Position numbers and translations under genes: made by a program. Under the pieces are notes generated by a model. That model was not told where the DNA came from and did no database searches. It worked only from the letters and a program-made list of their open reading frames with translations. A stretch of 7,810 nt of DNA from Candidatus Margulisiibacteriota bacterium (GTDB taxonomy: Bacteria; Margulisbacteria; WOR-1; O2-12-FULL-45-9), in NCBI GenBank assembly GCA_028714935.1, contig JAQTLJ010000057.1:1-7810 (forward strand). The letters are read 5' to 3'. This document shows, piece by piece, positions 1 through 5,135 of this stretch. The first letter of the stretch is position 1; the number at the start of each line of letters is the position of its first letter.

Positions 1-1
1 A

Positions 2-469
2 GTAAAAATCATGGAGATCTCTCCGGAAAATCTTAGGAACGCCATCCGGGGCGCGCTGTCCCTTGTCTCGGCGATGTACACGGCTGGTAAAAGGCCGGAA
101 AAGCTGGTCACACCTGTCATGCTAAAAACCATGATTCCCGGCGGCTGTGTTTATCCGGTCGATATCGACCAGGGCGGCGGGAGCGAGGGCGTGATCGAAA
201 CCAGCATTTTAGACCCGTTTGAGCTCCCGGTTATCCCAGGGACCGACGTTTTCTTCTTTGCTCCGCCTAATCTGCCATCCATGGGAGCAAGGACAACTTC
301 GGAAGCTTTGGGCGCTGTCGTTCTTCCCTACGTGGTTGAGATCATTAATAACGGTTTAGAAAAAGCCGCCGCAGAAAACCCCACTATCAAGTCGGGTATC
401 AATATCCAGCAGGGGAAGATCGTTCACTCCGGACTGGCCTCTGTCTTCCCGATCTTCGCTCAACTATAA
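2..469 (+). CDS. ald: Alanine dehydrogenase-like protein, C-terminal part (5' truncated by window)
   Basis: The reading frame is open from base 2 to a TAA at 467-469. The first ATG (base 11) has no ribosome binding site, and the protein lacks the N-terminal half of its family, so I read it as the 3' part of a longer gene entering from the left. The visible ~155 residues follow the C-terminal half of NAD-dependent alanine dehydrogenases (about 370 aa). Counting from the ATG at 11, they have a GKRPEKLVT segment at 27-35, a DIDQGG motif at 51-56 (D53 aligns with the family's active-site Asp), a PNLPS segment at 86-90 with the conserved Asn (N87), an LPYV helix at 105-108 and a GIN...GK tail near 129-136. 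The family interconverts alanine with pyruvate plus ammonia, in the cytoplasm. The usual DQGGC cysteine is Gly and the following segment diverges, so a related amino-acid dehydrogenase of the AlaDH/PNT family is possible. It converges with mtnA and overlaps it by 6 bp. Family assignment is from remembered motifs, not a search. Confidence 0.72.
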   Translation, partial: VKIMEISPENLRNAIRGALSLVSAMYTAGKRPEKLVTPVMLKTMIPGGCVYPVDIDQGGGSEGVIETSILDPFELPVIPGTDVFFFAPPNLPSMGARTTSEALGAVVLPYVVEIINNGLEKAAAENPTIKSGINIQQGKIVHSGLASVFPIFAQL

Positions 470-1450
470 CTTCGCACCCTTGAGCCTTGATGGTGAGAAA
501 GTGCCGGCTTCGGTAATTATCCCTGAGATATATTTTGCCGGAGTAACATCAAACGCAGGATTAGCTGCTCTCACCCCTTTAGGCGTTATTCTTTCCTGGC
601 CGATATTGGTTACTTCCGAACCATCACGCTCTTCAATGACGATTTGTCGGCCAGATCTAAGGGCCAAGTCGATCGTTGAGGTCGGCGCTACAACATAAAA
701 GGGAATATGATGAGCTTTGGCTAAAACCGCAGCCGTATATGTGCCGATCTTATTAGCTGTATCGCCATTGCGGGCGATCCTGTCTGCGCCGACAACTACC
801 AGATCGATCTGTTTTTTTTGCATGAAATGGCCGATCATATTATCGGTTATTAAAGTAAAAGGTATTTTAAGGCGTTTAAGCTCCCAGGCGGTCAGTTTAG
901 CCCCCTGCAGCCGGGGCCGCGTTTCTGCGGCTAAAACCTGGATCTTTTTGCCCGACGCATGAGCGGTCCTGATCACCCCTAAAGCGGTCCCATAATCGAC
1001 CGTGGCCAGCGCACCGGCGTTGCAAACAGTCAAAATATTCATGCCGTTTTTTATCAGCCGGGAACCGTTGCGGCCGATCTTTTTATTGATAACCACATCT
1101 TCCTCAGCCAGCCTTAAGGCTTCTTCAAGCAACAACCATCTTAATTTCTCCGGCGGCAATCCCCTCCCCGCTTTTGCCACCCTTAGCATCCTCTCCACCG
1201 CCCATTTCAGATTGACCGCGGTCGGCCGCGCAGCAATCAATTTCCCAGCCGTGTCTTTTAATCTTGAGGAACCGAGAACGCAACCGAACGCTGCTGCCAC
1301 TCCGATCGCCGGCGCACCGCGGACCTGCATCGTCTTGATCGCGCGAACTACAGCGGCAACGGTTTTAAGAAGGCGGAATTTCAACCGCTGCGGCAGCTGC
1401 GTCTGGTCGATTATCCTGACCTTCCCTTTTTCCCAGGCAATAGTACGCAT
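464..1450 (-). CDS. mtnA: S-methyl-5-thioribose-1-phosphate isomerase (MtnA)
   Basis: This is a 328-residue protein of normal family length. MtnA isomerises 5-methylthioribose-1-phosphate to 5-methylthioribulose-1-phosphate in methionine salvage, in the cytoplasm. The signatures appear in order: RGAPAIG at 44-50, CNAGALAT at 143-150 with the catalytic Cys143, ETRPRLQGAKLTAWEL at 176-191, GADRIARNGD at 221-230 with the catalytic Asp223, NKIGTY at 233-238, and a C-terminal ITPKGVRAANPAFDVTP segment at 288-304. These separate it from the related eIF2B-type subunits. The ATG at 1450 lies 3 bp after the upstream flavin reductase stop, so the two are probably co-transcribed. A GGGAG at 1470-1466 is 15 nt away, rather far for a Shine-Dalgarno, so coupling is likely. 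No other methionine-salvage gene is visible here. MtnA can also serve salvage of 5-deoxyribose or methylthioribose to dihydroxyacetone phosphate, so the pathway is open. Its stop overlaps the convergent dehydrogenase gene. Confidence 0.95.
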   Translation of the reverse strand: MRTIAWEKGKVRIIDQTQLPQRLKFRLLKTVAAVVRAIKTMQVRGAPAIGVAAAFGCVLGSSRLKDTAGKLIAARPTAVNLKWAVERMLRVAKAGRGLPPEKLRWLLLEEALRLAEEDVVINKKIGRNGSRLIKNGMNILTVCNAGALATVDYGTALGVIRTAHASGKKIQVLAAETRPRLQGAKLTAWELKRLKIPFTLITDNMIGHFMQKKQIDLVVVGADRIARNGDTANKIGTYTAAVLAKAHHIPFYVVAPTSTIDLALRSGRQIVIEERDGSEVTNIGQERITPKGVRAANPAFDVTPAKYISGIITEAGTFSPSRLKGAKL

Positions 1451-1453
1451 TTA

Positions 1454-1975
1454 TTAAGCCGATATCTCCCTGCCGCCCAAAATAAACCGCTTGCCGGTAA
1501 TATGATGGATCGTTCTTGGATGTTTGATCCCCCGCTCCATCCAGGCGGCGACAACTTTGACGATAAAAAGATTATATTTATTGATCAAGGAAGAATCTAT
1601 AACTTTACATTCCAGGTTTACATAGCATTCTTTAACCAACGGAGCTTTGATCTTAGAGGCCGGTTCAGGCGTTAACTTGAATTTTTTGAACTTATCAACT
1701 TTCCTGCCCGAAACACTTCCGCAGCCGACGACCTTCTTGACCAGGTTCGCGGTCGGGATGTTAATGACGAATTCTTTTGTTCTCTTTACGATCTGGAAAG
1801 TGTAGCTATGGTCGCCGATACAGCAGGCAATGATCGGCGGCTTAAAATCGAGCGGCGTCGTCCAGGCGATCGGCATAACGTTATACTTGCCTTTTAAACT
1901 AGTTGAGATCAGGACAGTTGGGCCGGAACCAAGCAGTTGATAAACATCGGCCAAGGGGAATTTTTGTTTTGGCAT
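1454..1975 (-). CDS. Flavin reductase-like FMN-binding protein (flavoredoxin type)
   Basis: This 173-residue protein matches the flavin reductase-like split-barrel family (DIM6/NTAB, which includes Desulfovibrio flavoredoxin). Seen in the sequence: GPTVLISTS at 18-26, the NVMPIAWTTPLDFKPP segment at 32-47 typical of the FMN-binding strand, CCIGDHSYTF at 51-60, VINIP at 70-74, the VGCGSVSGRKVDKF turn at 83-96, and YVNLECKV at 118-125. The family binds FMN and acts in the cytoplasm as an NAD(P)H:flavin reductase or as a one-protein electron carrier; the sequence does not say which, and the electron partner is unknown. The ATG at 1975 is secure: AAAGGAG lies 6 nt upstream, and an extended -10 promoter sits before that. 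It is the first gene of a probable two-gene operon with mtnA (3 bp gap, tandem TAA stops). No known link between the two functions explains the pairing. Confidence 0.88.
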   Translation of the reverse strand: MPKQKFPLADVYQLLGSGPTVLISTSLKGKYNVMPIAWTTPLDFKPPIIACCIGDHSYTFQIVKRTKEFVINIPTANLVKKVVGCGSVSGRKVDKFKKFKLTPEPASKIKAPLVKECYVNLECKVIDSSLINKYNLFIVKVVAAWMERGIKHPRTIHHITGKRFILGGREISA

Positions 1976-1977
1976 TT

Positions 1978-2006
1978 TTTACTCCTTTACTGATTTGTGC
2001 TACAAT
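1978..2006 (+). promoter_or_regulatory. Promoter of the exported-protein gene, predicting a leaderless mRNA
   Basis: TTTACT at 1978-1983 (4 of 6 to TTGACA), a 17-bp spacer, and TACAAT at 2001-2006 with TG at 1998-1999 as an extended -10. The ATG of the gene begins at 2013, 6 nt after the -10, so initiation would fall at or next to the A of ATG. No Shine-Dalgarno lies upstream, consistent with a leaderless transcript. The start site is inferred from spacing, not measured. Confidence 0.65.
1982..1988 (-). promoter_or_regulatory. Shine-Dalgarno site of the flavin reductase gene
   Basis: On the minus strand AAAGGAG ends 6 nt before the ATG at 1975. It is the only clear, well-placed Shine-Dalgarno in the window and fixes that start. 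It also overlaps the predicted -35 box of the opposing plus-strand promoter. Confidence 0.85.
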
Positions 2007-2013
2007 TATAGCA
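2005..2013 (-). promoter_or_regulatory. Extended -10 promoter for flavin reductase-mtnA operon
   Basis: Read on the minus strand, bases 2013-2005 are TGCTATAAT, a perfect TATAAT preceded by the TGn extension. Transcription would start near 1998, giving a leader of about 20 nt that includes the AAAGGAG ribosome site. No good -35 is seen at 16-18 bp spacing (best matches 3 of 6), as is common for extended -10 promoters. It overlaps the plus-strand -10 at 2001-2006. Confidence 0.7.
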
Positions 2014-2645
2014 TGATAAAGAAAACAACTTTAATTACATTGACAATAATGTTAACAGCCTCTTTTGCTTTGGCTGACCAGCAAGCCGACCAGGACTATC
2101 TCAACAAACTCTATTACCGCCATAACAAGCTGGAGATCGTGACCAAGAAGCGGCTGATCGATGAAAAGCGGAATTACAGCAACACAGACATCGACTCAAC
2201 CACTTACTCATTCGAAGCCTACTCCAACACTTCGACGAATATCTCCACCACCGGCTACTCCCGTTCTGAAGTTAAAGAAGTCAATGAATGGTATATCTAT
2301 CTGGGCGGGATCAGCGAGCTTTCCGATATCGATTTCCTGCAGCTGATCGGAGATCAACAGGAATTGTCACGGGCGGTCAGCATTGAAGACCAGAAAGCAA
2401 AAATGCGGTGGATCGGGAATGTTTTTATCGGCGTTGGGCTGGTAACCATGCTGGGCGGGGCCGCTATGTCAGCCGACCAGGCTGTCATTACCGGCGGGGC
2501 GCTGGGCATGACCGCCGGCTTCTTCTTTAACGCTTTTAATCTTTCTCCCGCCCACTATATAAAGTCTGCATATGCCCAGGCCAAAATAGATGAGTATAAC
2601 ATTGGGCTAAAGAGGAAACTGAATTTACCTCTTTCCTACGAGTAA
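2013..2645 (+). CDS. Exported or membrane-anchored protein of unknown function
   Basis: I do not recognise this 210-residue protein. The start at 2013 gives a classical signal peptide: MIKK, a hydrophobic core (6-18), and an ALA|DQ cleavage site after residue 21. A TTG at 1995 would extend it but lies across the -10 box, so I reject that start. After the signal comes a charged helix-like part (25-52) and a low-complexity segment rich in Ser, Thr, Asn and Tyr (about 55-84). A WYIYLGGISELSDIDFLQLIGD segment at 93-114 looks like a conserved core, and two Gly/Ala-rich hydrophobic stretches at 133-152 and 157-177 could form a membrane hairpin. The charged C-terminal tail (186-210) ends inside the murE gene on the other strand (21-bp overlap). 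The protein likely sits in or across the cell envelope. It shares a divergent promoter region with the flavin reductase operon. It has no visible catalytic motif. Confidence 0.8.
   Translation: MIKKTTLITLTIMLTASFALADQQADQDYLNKLYYRHNKLEIVTKKRLIDEKRNYSNTDIDSTTYSFEAYSNTSTNISTTGYSRSEVKEVNEWYIYLGGISELSDIDFLQLIGDQQELSRAVSIEDQKAKMRWIGNVFIGVGLVTMLGGAAMSADQAVITGGALGMTAGFFFNAFNLSPAHYIKSAYAQAKIDEYNIGLKRKLNLPLSYE
2609..2634. repeat. Inverted repeat at the convergent gene overlap, possible weak terminator
   Basis: AAAGAGG at 2609-2615 and CCTCTTT at 2628-2634 form a perfect 7-bp stem with a 12-nt loop, spanning the murE stop and the last codons of the convergent gene. There is no clean T-tract on either strand, so it is at best a weak or Rho-assisted terminator. 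A stem of this size can also arise by chance. Confidence 0.3.
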
Positions 2646-4004
2646 TTCCTTAACTACTTCCCGGTCATCGATCGGCACCTTCTTGCCGGCAAAATCCTGG
2701 AACTTTTCGTGCCCGCGGCCGGCGATAAGAATGATATCCCCTTCCCGGGCAGTAGTTAAAGCCTTATCAATTGCTTTCCTGCGGTCGATCTCGCTCGTAA
2801 CGCGTAACGCGTAACGCGAAGCGCCAACTTTAATTTCTTTGATAATGCCTTGCGGATCTTCGCCGTGAGGGTCGTCAGTCGTGATAATTACCTGGTCAGC
2901 TAACCGTCCGGCGATCTCGCCCATCATCGGCCGCTTTTCCCGGTCGCGCTCCCCCGGACAGCCAAAAACTAAAACTAATTTCCCTTTAGTAAACGGCCGG
3001 TATGTTTCCAGCAGCTTCTGCAAACTGTCAGGAGTGTGCGCAAAGTCAACGATCACCCGGAAAGGCTGGCCGCGATCAATTTCCTCCTGACGTCCGGGAA
3101 TAACCTTGACCGCTTCGATCCCCTGCTTAATGACCGCCGGTCTCACTCCCAAAACCAACCCGCATTGGAAAGCAGCGGTAATATTATAGACATTATGCAT
3201 ACCGATCAGCGGGGTCCGGATCTCCGTTGAGTTGATCTTGACCGTCATCTCCTTTGCCCTGATATCAACACTGGAAACGCTGGTGTCAAACTCATTGTAT
3301 TTTGTATTTCTTGGCTCATGCGGCGCTTGTTTTATCCCATAAGGGATTACTTCCCCTTTGACCGCGCCGATCATAGCCGCGCTGGCGGGATCGTCAACAT
3401 TGATGATCGCCACCGCAAAGCTGTCCAGCATCTCAAATAATTTCTTTTTGGCGGTCAGGTATTCATCCATCGTCTTATGGTAATCGAGGTGGTCATGCGC
3501 CAGGTTGGTAAAGATCGCCACCGCAAAGCTGCAGCCGTAAACACGATCCTGGGCCAGCGCATGAGAGGAAACTTCGAGGACGCAGTGTGTGTAGCCCGCT
3601 TCAACCATTCCGGCCAGTTCAGCCTGCAGGTCAGCCGACTCCGGCGTGGTCATCGCCGCAGTGATCGTCCCGATCGATCCCGCCTTAAACCCGGCAGCCT
3701 GAAGGATCGAATGGATAAGATAAGCAACGGTTGTCTTCCCTTTAGTCCCGGTGACCCCGATAAGTTTCAGCCGGCGGGAAGGATGGCCGTAATATTTATC
3801 GGAGAGAAAAGCCAGCGCCTGGCGCGCTGACGGGACTTTTTCAAATTTAATTCCCTGGGGAACTGCGACTTGTTTTTCCGCGATCACAGTCGTCGCCCCA
3901 TTGGCGATCGCCTGGGGGATAAAATCCGCACCGTCGAATTTTAATCCGGGGATCGCCACAAAGGTGTCCCCCGGTTTAACTTGGCGTGAATCGTATTGGA
4001 TCAT
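2625..4004 (-). CDS. murE: UDP-N-acetylmuramoyl-tripeptide synthetase (MurE)
   Basis: MurE adds the third, usually diamino, residue to UDP-MurNAc-L-Ala-D-Glu using ATP, in cytoplasmic peptidoglycan synthesis. Seen: YDSRQVKPGD (4-13) of the UDP-binding domain, the P-loop GVTGTKGKTT (83-92), TTPE (119-122), EVSSHAL (144-150), TNLAHDHLDYH (166-176), the AKKKLF stretch with the likely carbamylated Lys186, PGRQEEID (303-310), VDFAHTPDSL (319-328), CPGERDREKRPMMG (349-362) and AGRGHEKFQ (428-436). The substrate motif is DDPH at 377-380 followed by GEDP; DAP-adding enzymes have DNPR, so the added amino acid is uncertain. At 459 residues it lacks about 20-25 residues before the DSR motif. The ATG at 4004 is nonetheless the only start available, since an in-frame stop lies a few codons upstream. 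It overlaps the FemAB-like gene by 4 bp (ATGA), so translation is probably coupled; a GAGGA at 4021-4017 is 12 nt away. Residues 397-403 are encoded by a 7-bp tandem repeat. Confidence 0.95.
   Translation of the reverse strand: MIQYDSRQVKPGDTFVAIPGLKFDGADFIPQAIANGATTVIAEKQVAVPQGIKFEKVPSARQALAFLSDKYYGHPSRRLKLIGVTGTKGKTTVAYLIHSILQAAGFKAGSIGTITAAMTTPESADLQAELAGMVEAGYTHCVLEVSSHALAQDRVYGCSFAVAIFTNLAHDHLDYHKTMDEYLTAKKKLFEMLDSFAVAIINVDDPASAAMIGAVKGEVIPYGIKQAPHEPRNTKYNEFDTSVSSVDIRAKEMTVKINSTEIRTPLIGMHNVYNITAAFQCGLVLGVRPAVIKQGIEAVKVIPGRQEEIDRGQPFRVIVDFAHTPDSLQKLLETYRPFTKGKLVLVFGCPGERDREKRPMMGEIAGRLADQVIITTDDPHGEDPQGIIKEIKVGASRYALRVTSEIDRRKAIDKALTTAREGDIILIAGRGHEKFQDFAGKKVPIDDREVVKELLVGKR
2796..2816. 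repeat. Three tandem copies of the 7-mer CGTAACG inside murE
   Basis: The unit CGTAACG occurs three times without interruption at 2796-2802, 2803-2809 and 2810-2816. The period is not a multiple of three, but three units make 21 bp, so the reading frame is kept and encodes RYALRVT (residues 397-403 of MurE). The segment sits just before the conserved DRRKAI stretch, where family members usually have a short loop, so it looks like inserted sequence. Confidence 0.85.
3405..3531. repeat. 19-bp direct repeat within murE
   Basis: GATCGCCACCGCAAAGCTG occurs at 3405-3423 and again at 3513-3531, 108 bp apart and in the same reading frame. Both copies encode SFAVAI, once before FTNLAHDH and once before INVDDP. 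It may reflect gene conversion, or chance in two hydrophobic strands of similar sequence. Confidence 0.6.
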
Positions 4005-5068
4005 TCGCTTAAAGAGTCCTCGATCTTCCCTTTAGTGATCAGGCTGCGCAAATTCTGCCACCAGATGATCCCGTGCTCCAGCAGGTGGTAAAAAAGCGGG
4101 CTGTAGGGAAAATCATAGGCGCCAATATACTTGACCGGCTTGCCGCCGAACCCTTTCTTGAAGCGGTAAACACCCCAGAGCGGATGCCCCTCTTTGGGGT
4201 TGGCCGGTATCCCCCAGAGATCATAGGTCTTATAATTCCTCTCCTTGGCCCATGCCATTATCCGCCAGTGCAAGAGATGGTTCGGCATCAGGTTGCGGTG
4301 CTCGGAGGTTGAAGCCCCGTACATGTACCAGATCTTTGAGCCGAAACAAAAAATAATGACCGCGGCAATCGGTTTGCTGTTGTAATAAGCGATAAAATTG
4401 CTGCCCAATCCTTTTTCGAACATTTTTTCCCTGATCTTTTGATAATAAGACAATGGATGGATCAGGAAATTATCACGTTTGGCCGTCTCCTTATACATTT
4501 CATGGAAAAGCTCGACCCCCTTTTGGCTCGGGTCTTCCCGGACCACCACACCTTTCTTCTCCGCCAGCCTGATATTGTAACGGGTTTTTTCTTCGAAACT
4601 CATGAGCAAGTCATCTAGTCCCCGGCTTAAATCGAGCAGGATCGTCGCCCGCGGCTGGACCTGTTTGGGCGCCTTTTCAAAACCCAGCCGATGCAGTAAA
4701 TCCAGGATATCCTTCCGCTCTTCATTAATATCCGGATCTATTTTTAGCGAGATCGCATGGTGTTTTTCCGCCTCTTTTTCCACCGAACTAAGCAGTGATT
4801 CCAACAGCTCCCGGTTGGAAAAATCGACCAGCGGACCGCGCGGGGCGTAAAAGATCGAATGGCGGACATAGGGAATCTCCCTTTTTAAGATGGAAATGCC
4901 GGCAACAATTTTCCCCTGGTCTTCAATGGCGATGCGAAGCGGCTGCCAGCCAAAATTAGCTTTAAGCTCGCCCCATTCAAAGGACTGCAGCACCGGGGAT
5001 TCCTGATGATTGGCGGCGAAATCGTTCCACCGGTCTTTTTCCGCAAAAGTGATTAATCTGCTTTTCAT
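4001..5068 (-). CDS. FemAB/FemX-family peptidoglycan bridge-forming aminoacyltransferase (lipid II:glycine glycyltransferase-like)
   Basis: This 355-residue protein fits the FemABX family, which has two GNAT folds. Members transfer an amino acid from aminoacyl-tRNA to the side chain of the third stem-peptide residue of a peptidoglycan precursor, on the cytoplasmic side. Seen: SPVLQSFEWGELK (24-36), YAPRGPLVDF (74-83), the second-domain entry EEKTRYNIRLAEKKGV (159-174), the acceptor-binding WYMYGAS (247-253), PNHLLHWRIMAWAKERNYKTYDLWGIP (262-288) and YRFKKGFGG (301-309). The long coiled-coil arm of staphylococcal FemA is not evident, which places it nearer FemX or the general FemAB type. It is the first gene of an operon with murE (4-bp overlap), which supports a wall role. 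However, some FemAB-like proteins act in exopolysaccharide systems or as Leu/Phe-type transferases. The ATG at 5068 has no Shine-Dalgarno; an extended -10 lies 13 nt upstream, predicting a leader of only a few nucleotides. Confidence 0.88.
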   Translation of the reverse strand: MKSRLITFAEKDRWNDFAANHQESPVLQSFEWGELKANFGWQPLRIAIEDQGKIVAGISILKREIPYVRHSIFYAPRGPLVDFSNRELLESLLSSVEKEAEKHHAISLKIDPDINEERKDILDLLHRLGFEKAPKQVQPRATILLDLSRGLDDLLMSFEEKTRYNIRLAEKKGVVVREDPSQKGVELFHEMYKETAKRDNFLIHPLSYYQKIREKMFEKGLGSNFIAYYNSKPIAAVIIFCFGSKIWYMYGASTSEHRNLMPNHLLHWRIMAWAKERNYKTYDLWGIPANPKEGHPLWGVYRFKKGFGGKPVKYIGAYDFPYSPLFYHLLEHGIIWWQNLRSLITKGKIEDSLSE

Positions 5069-5081
5069 AAGGCGAAAACAA

Positions 5082-5090
5082 ATTCTAGCA
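5082..5090 (-). promoter_or_regulatory. Extended -10 promoter for the femAB-murE operon
   Basis: On the minus strand, bases 5090-5082 read TGCTAGAAT, one mismatch from TATAAT with the TGC extension. It lies 13 nt before the ATG at 5068, so transcription would start near 5075 with a leader of about 6 nt and no ribosome site. No convincing -35 is seen at 16-18 bp spacing. Confidence 0.6.
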
Positions 5091-5100
5091 TATCTGAATC

Positions 5101-5129
5101 TTGACTTCTATATCACGGTCTGCTACTTT
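5101..5129 (+). promoter_or_regulatory. Promoter of the pseudopilin-sensor operon, predicting a leaderless mRNA
   Basis: TTGACT at 5101-5106 (5 of 6 to TTGACA), a 17-bp spacer, and TACTTT at 5124-5129 with TG at 5121-5122. The ATG at 5136 follows exactly 6 nt after the -10, and no Shine-Dalgarno is present, so the mRNA probably begins at the start codon. The geometry matches the promoter at 1978-2006. Confidence 0.7.
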
Positions 5130-5135
5130 TAAGCC

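Noticed and set aside
157..170. Perfect 14-bp palindrome GGTCGATATCGACC
   Set aside because: It lies within the conserved DIDQ coding motif of the dehydrogenase, and one such palindrome is near chance expectation in a window of this size.
458..485. Inverted repeat GCTCAA...TTGAGC across the dehydrogenase/mtnA stops
   Set aside because: A 6-bp stem with a 16-nt loop and no T-tract is common by chance, so I do not call it a terminator.
812..819. Run of eight T (eight A in the mtnA sense strand), possible slippage site
   Set aside because: It encodes ordinary Gln-Lys-Lys codons in frame, and nothing suggests phase variation in a metabolic enzyme.
480..1457. Plus-strand open frames opposite mtnA (480-698, 717-962, 1002-1457)
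   Set aside because: They lie antisense to a strongly conserved enzyme, show no family features and have no ribosome sites.
1995..2012. Upstream TTG start for the exported protein
   Set aside because: It would place the codons across the -10 box and add residues before a signal peptide that is complete from the ATG at 2013.
2881..4850. Open frames opposite or within murE and the FemAB-like gene (for example 3477-3830, 4073-4312, 4602-4850, and 4039-4224 minus)
   Set aside because: All are shadows of two well-supported conserved genes, with biased composition expected for antisense or shifted frames.
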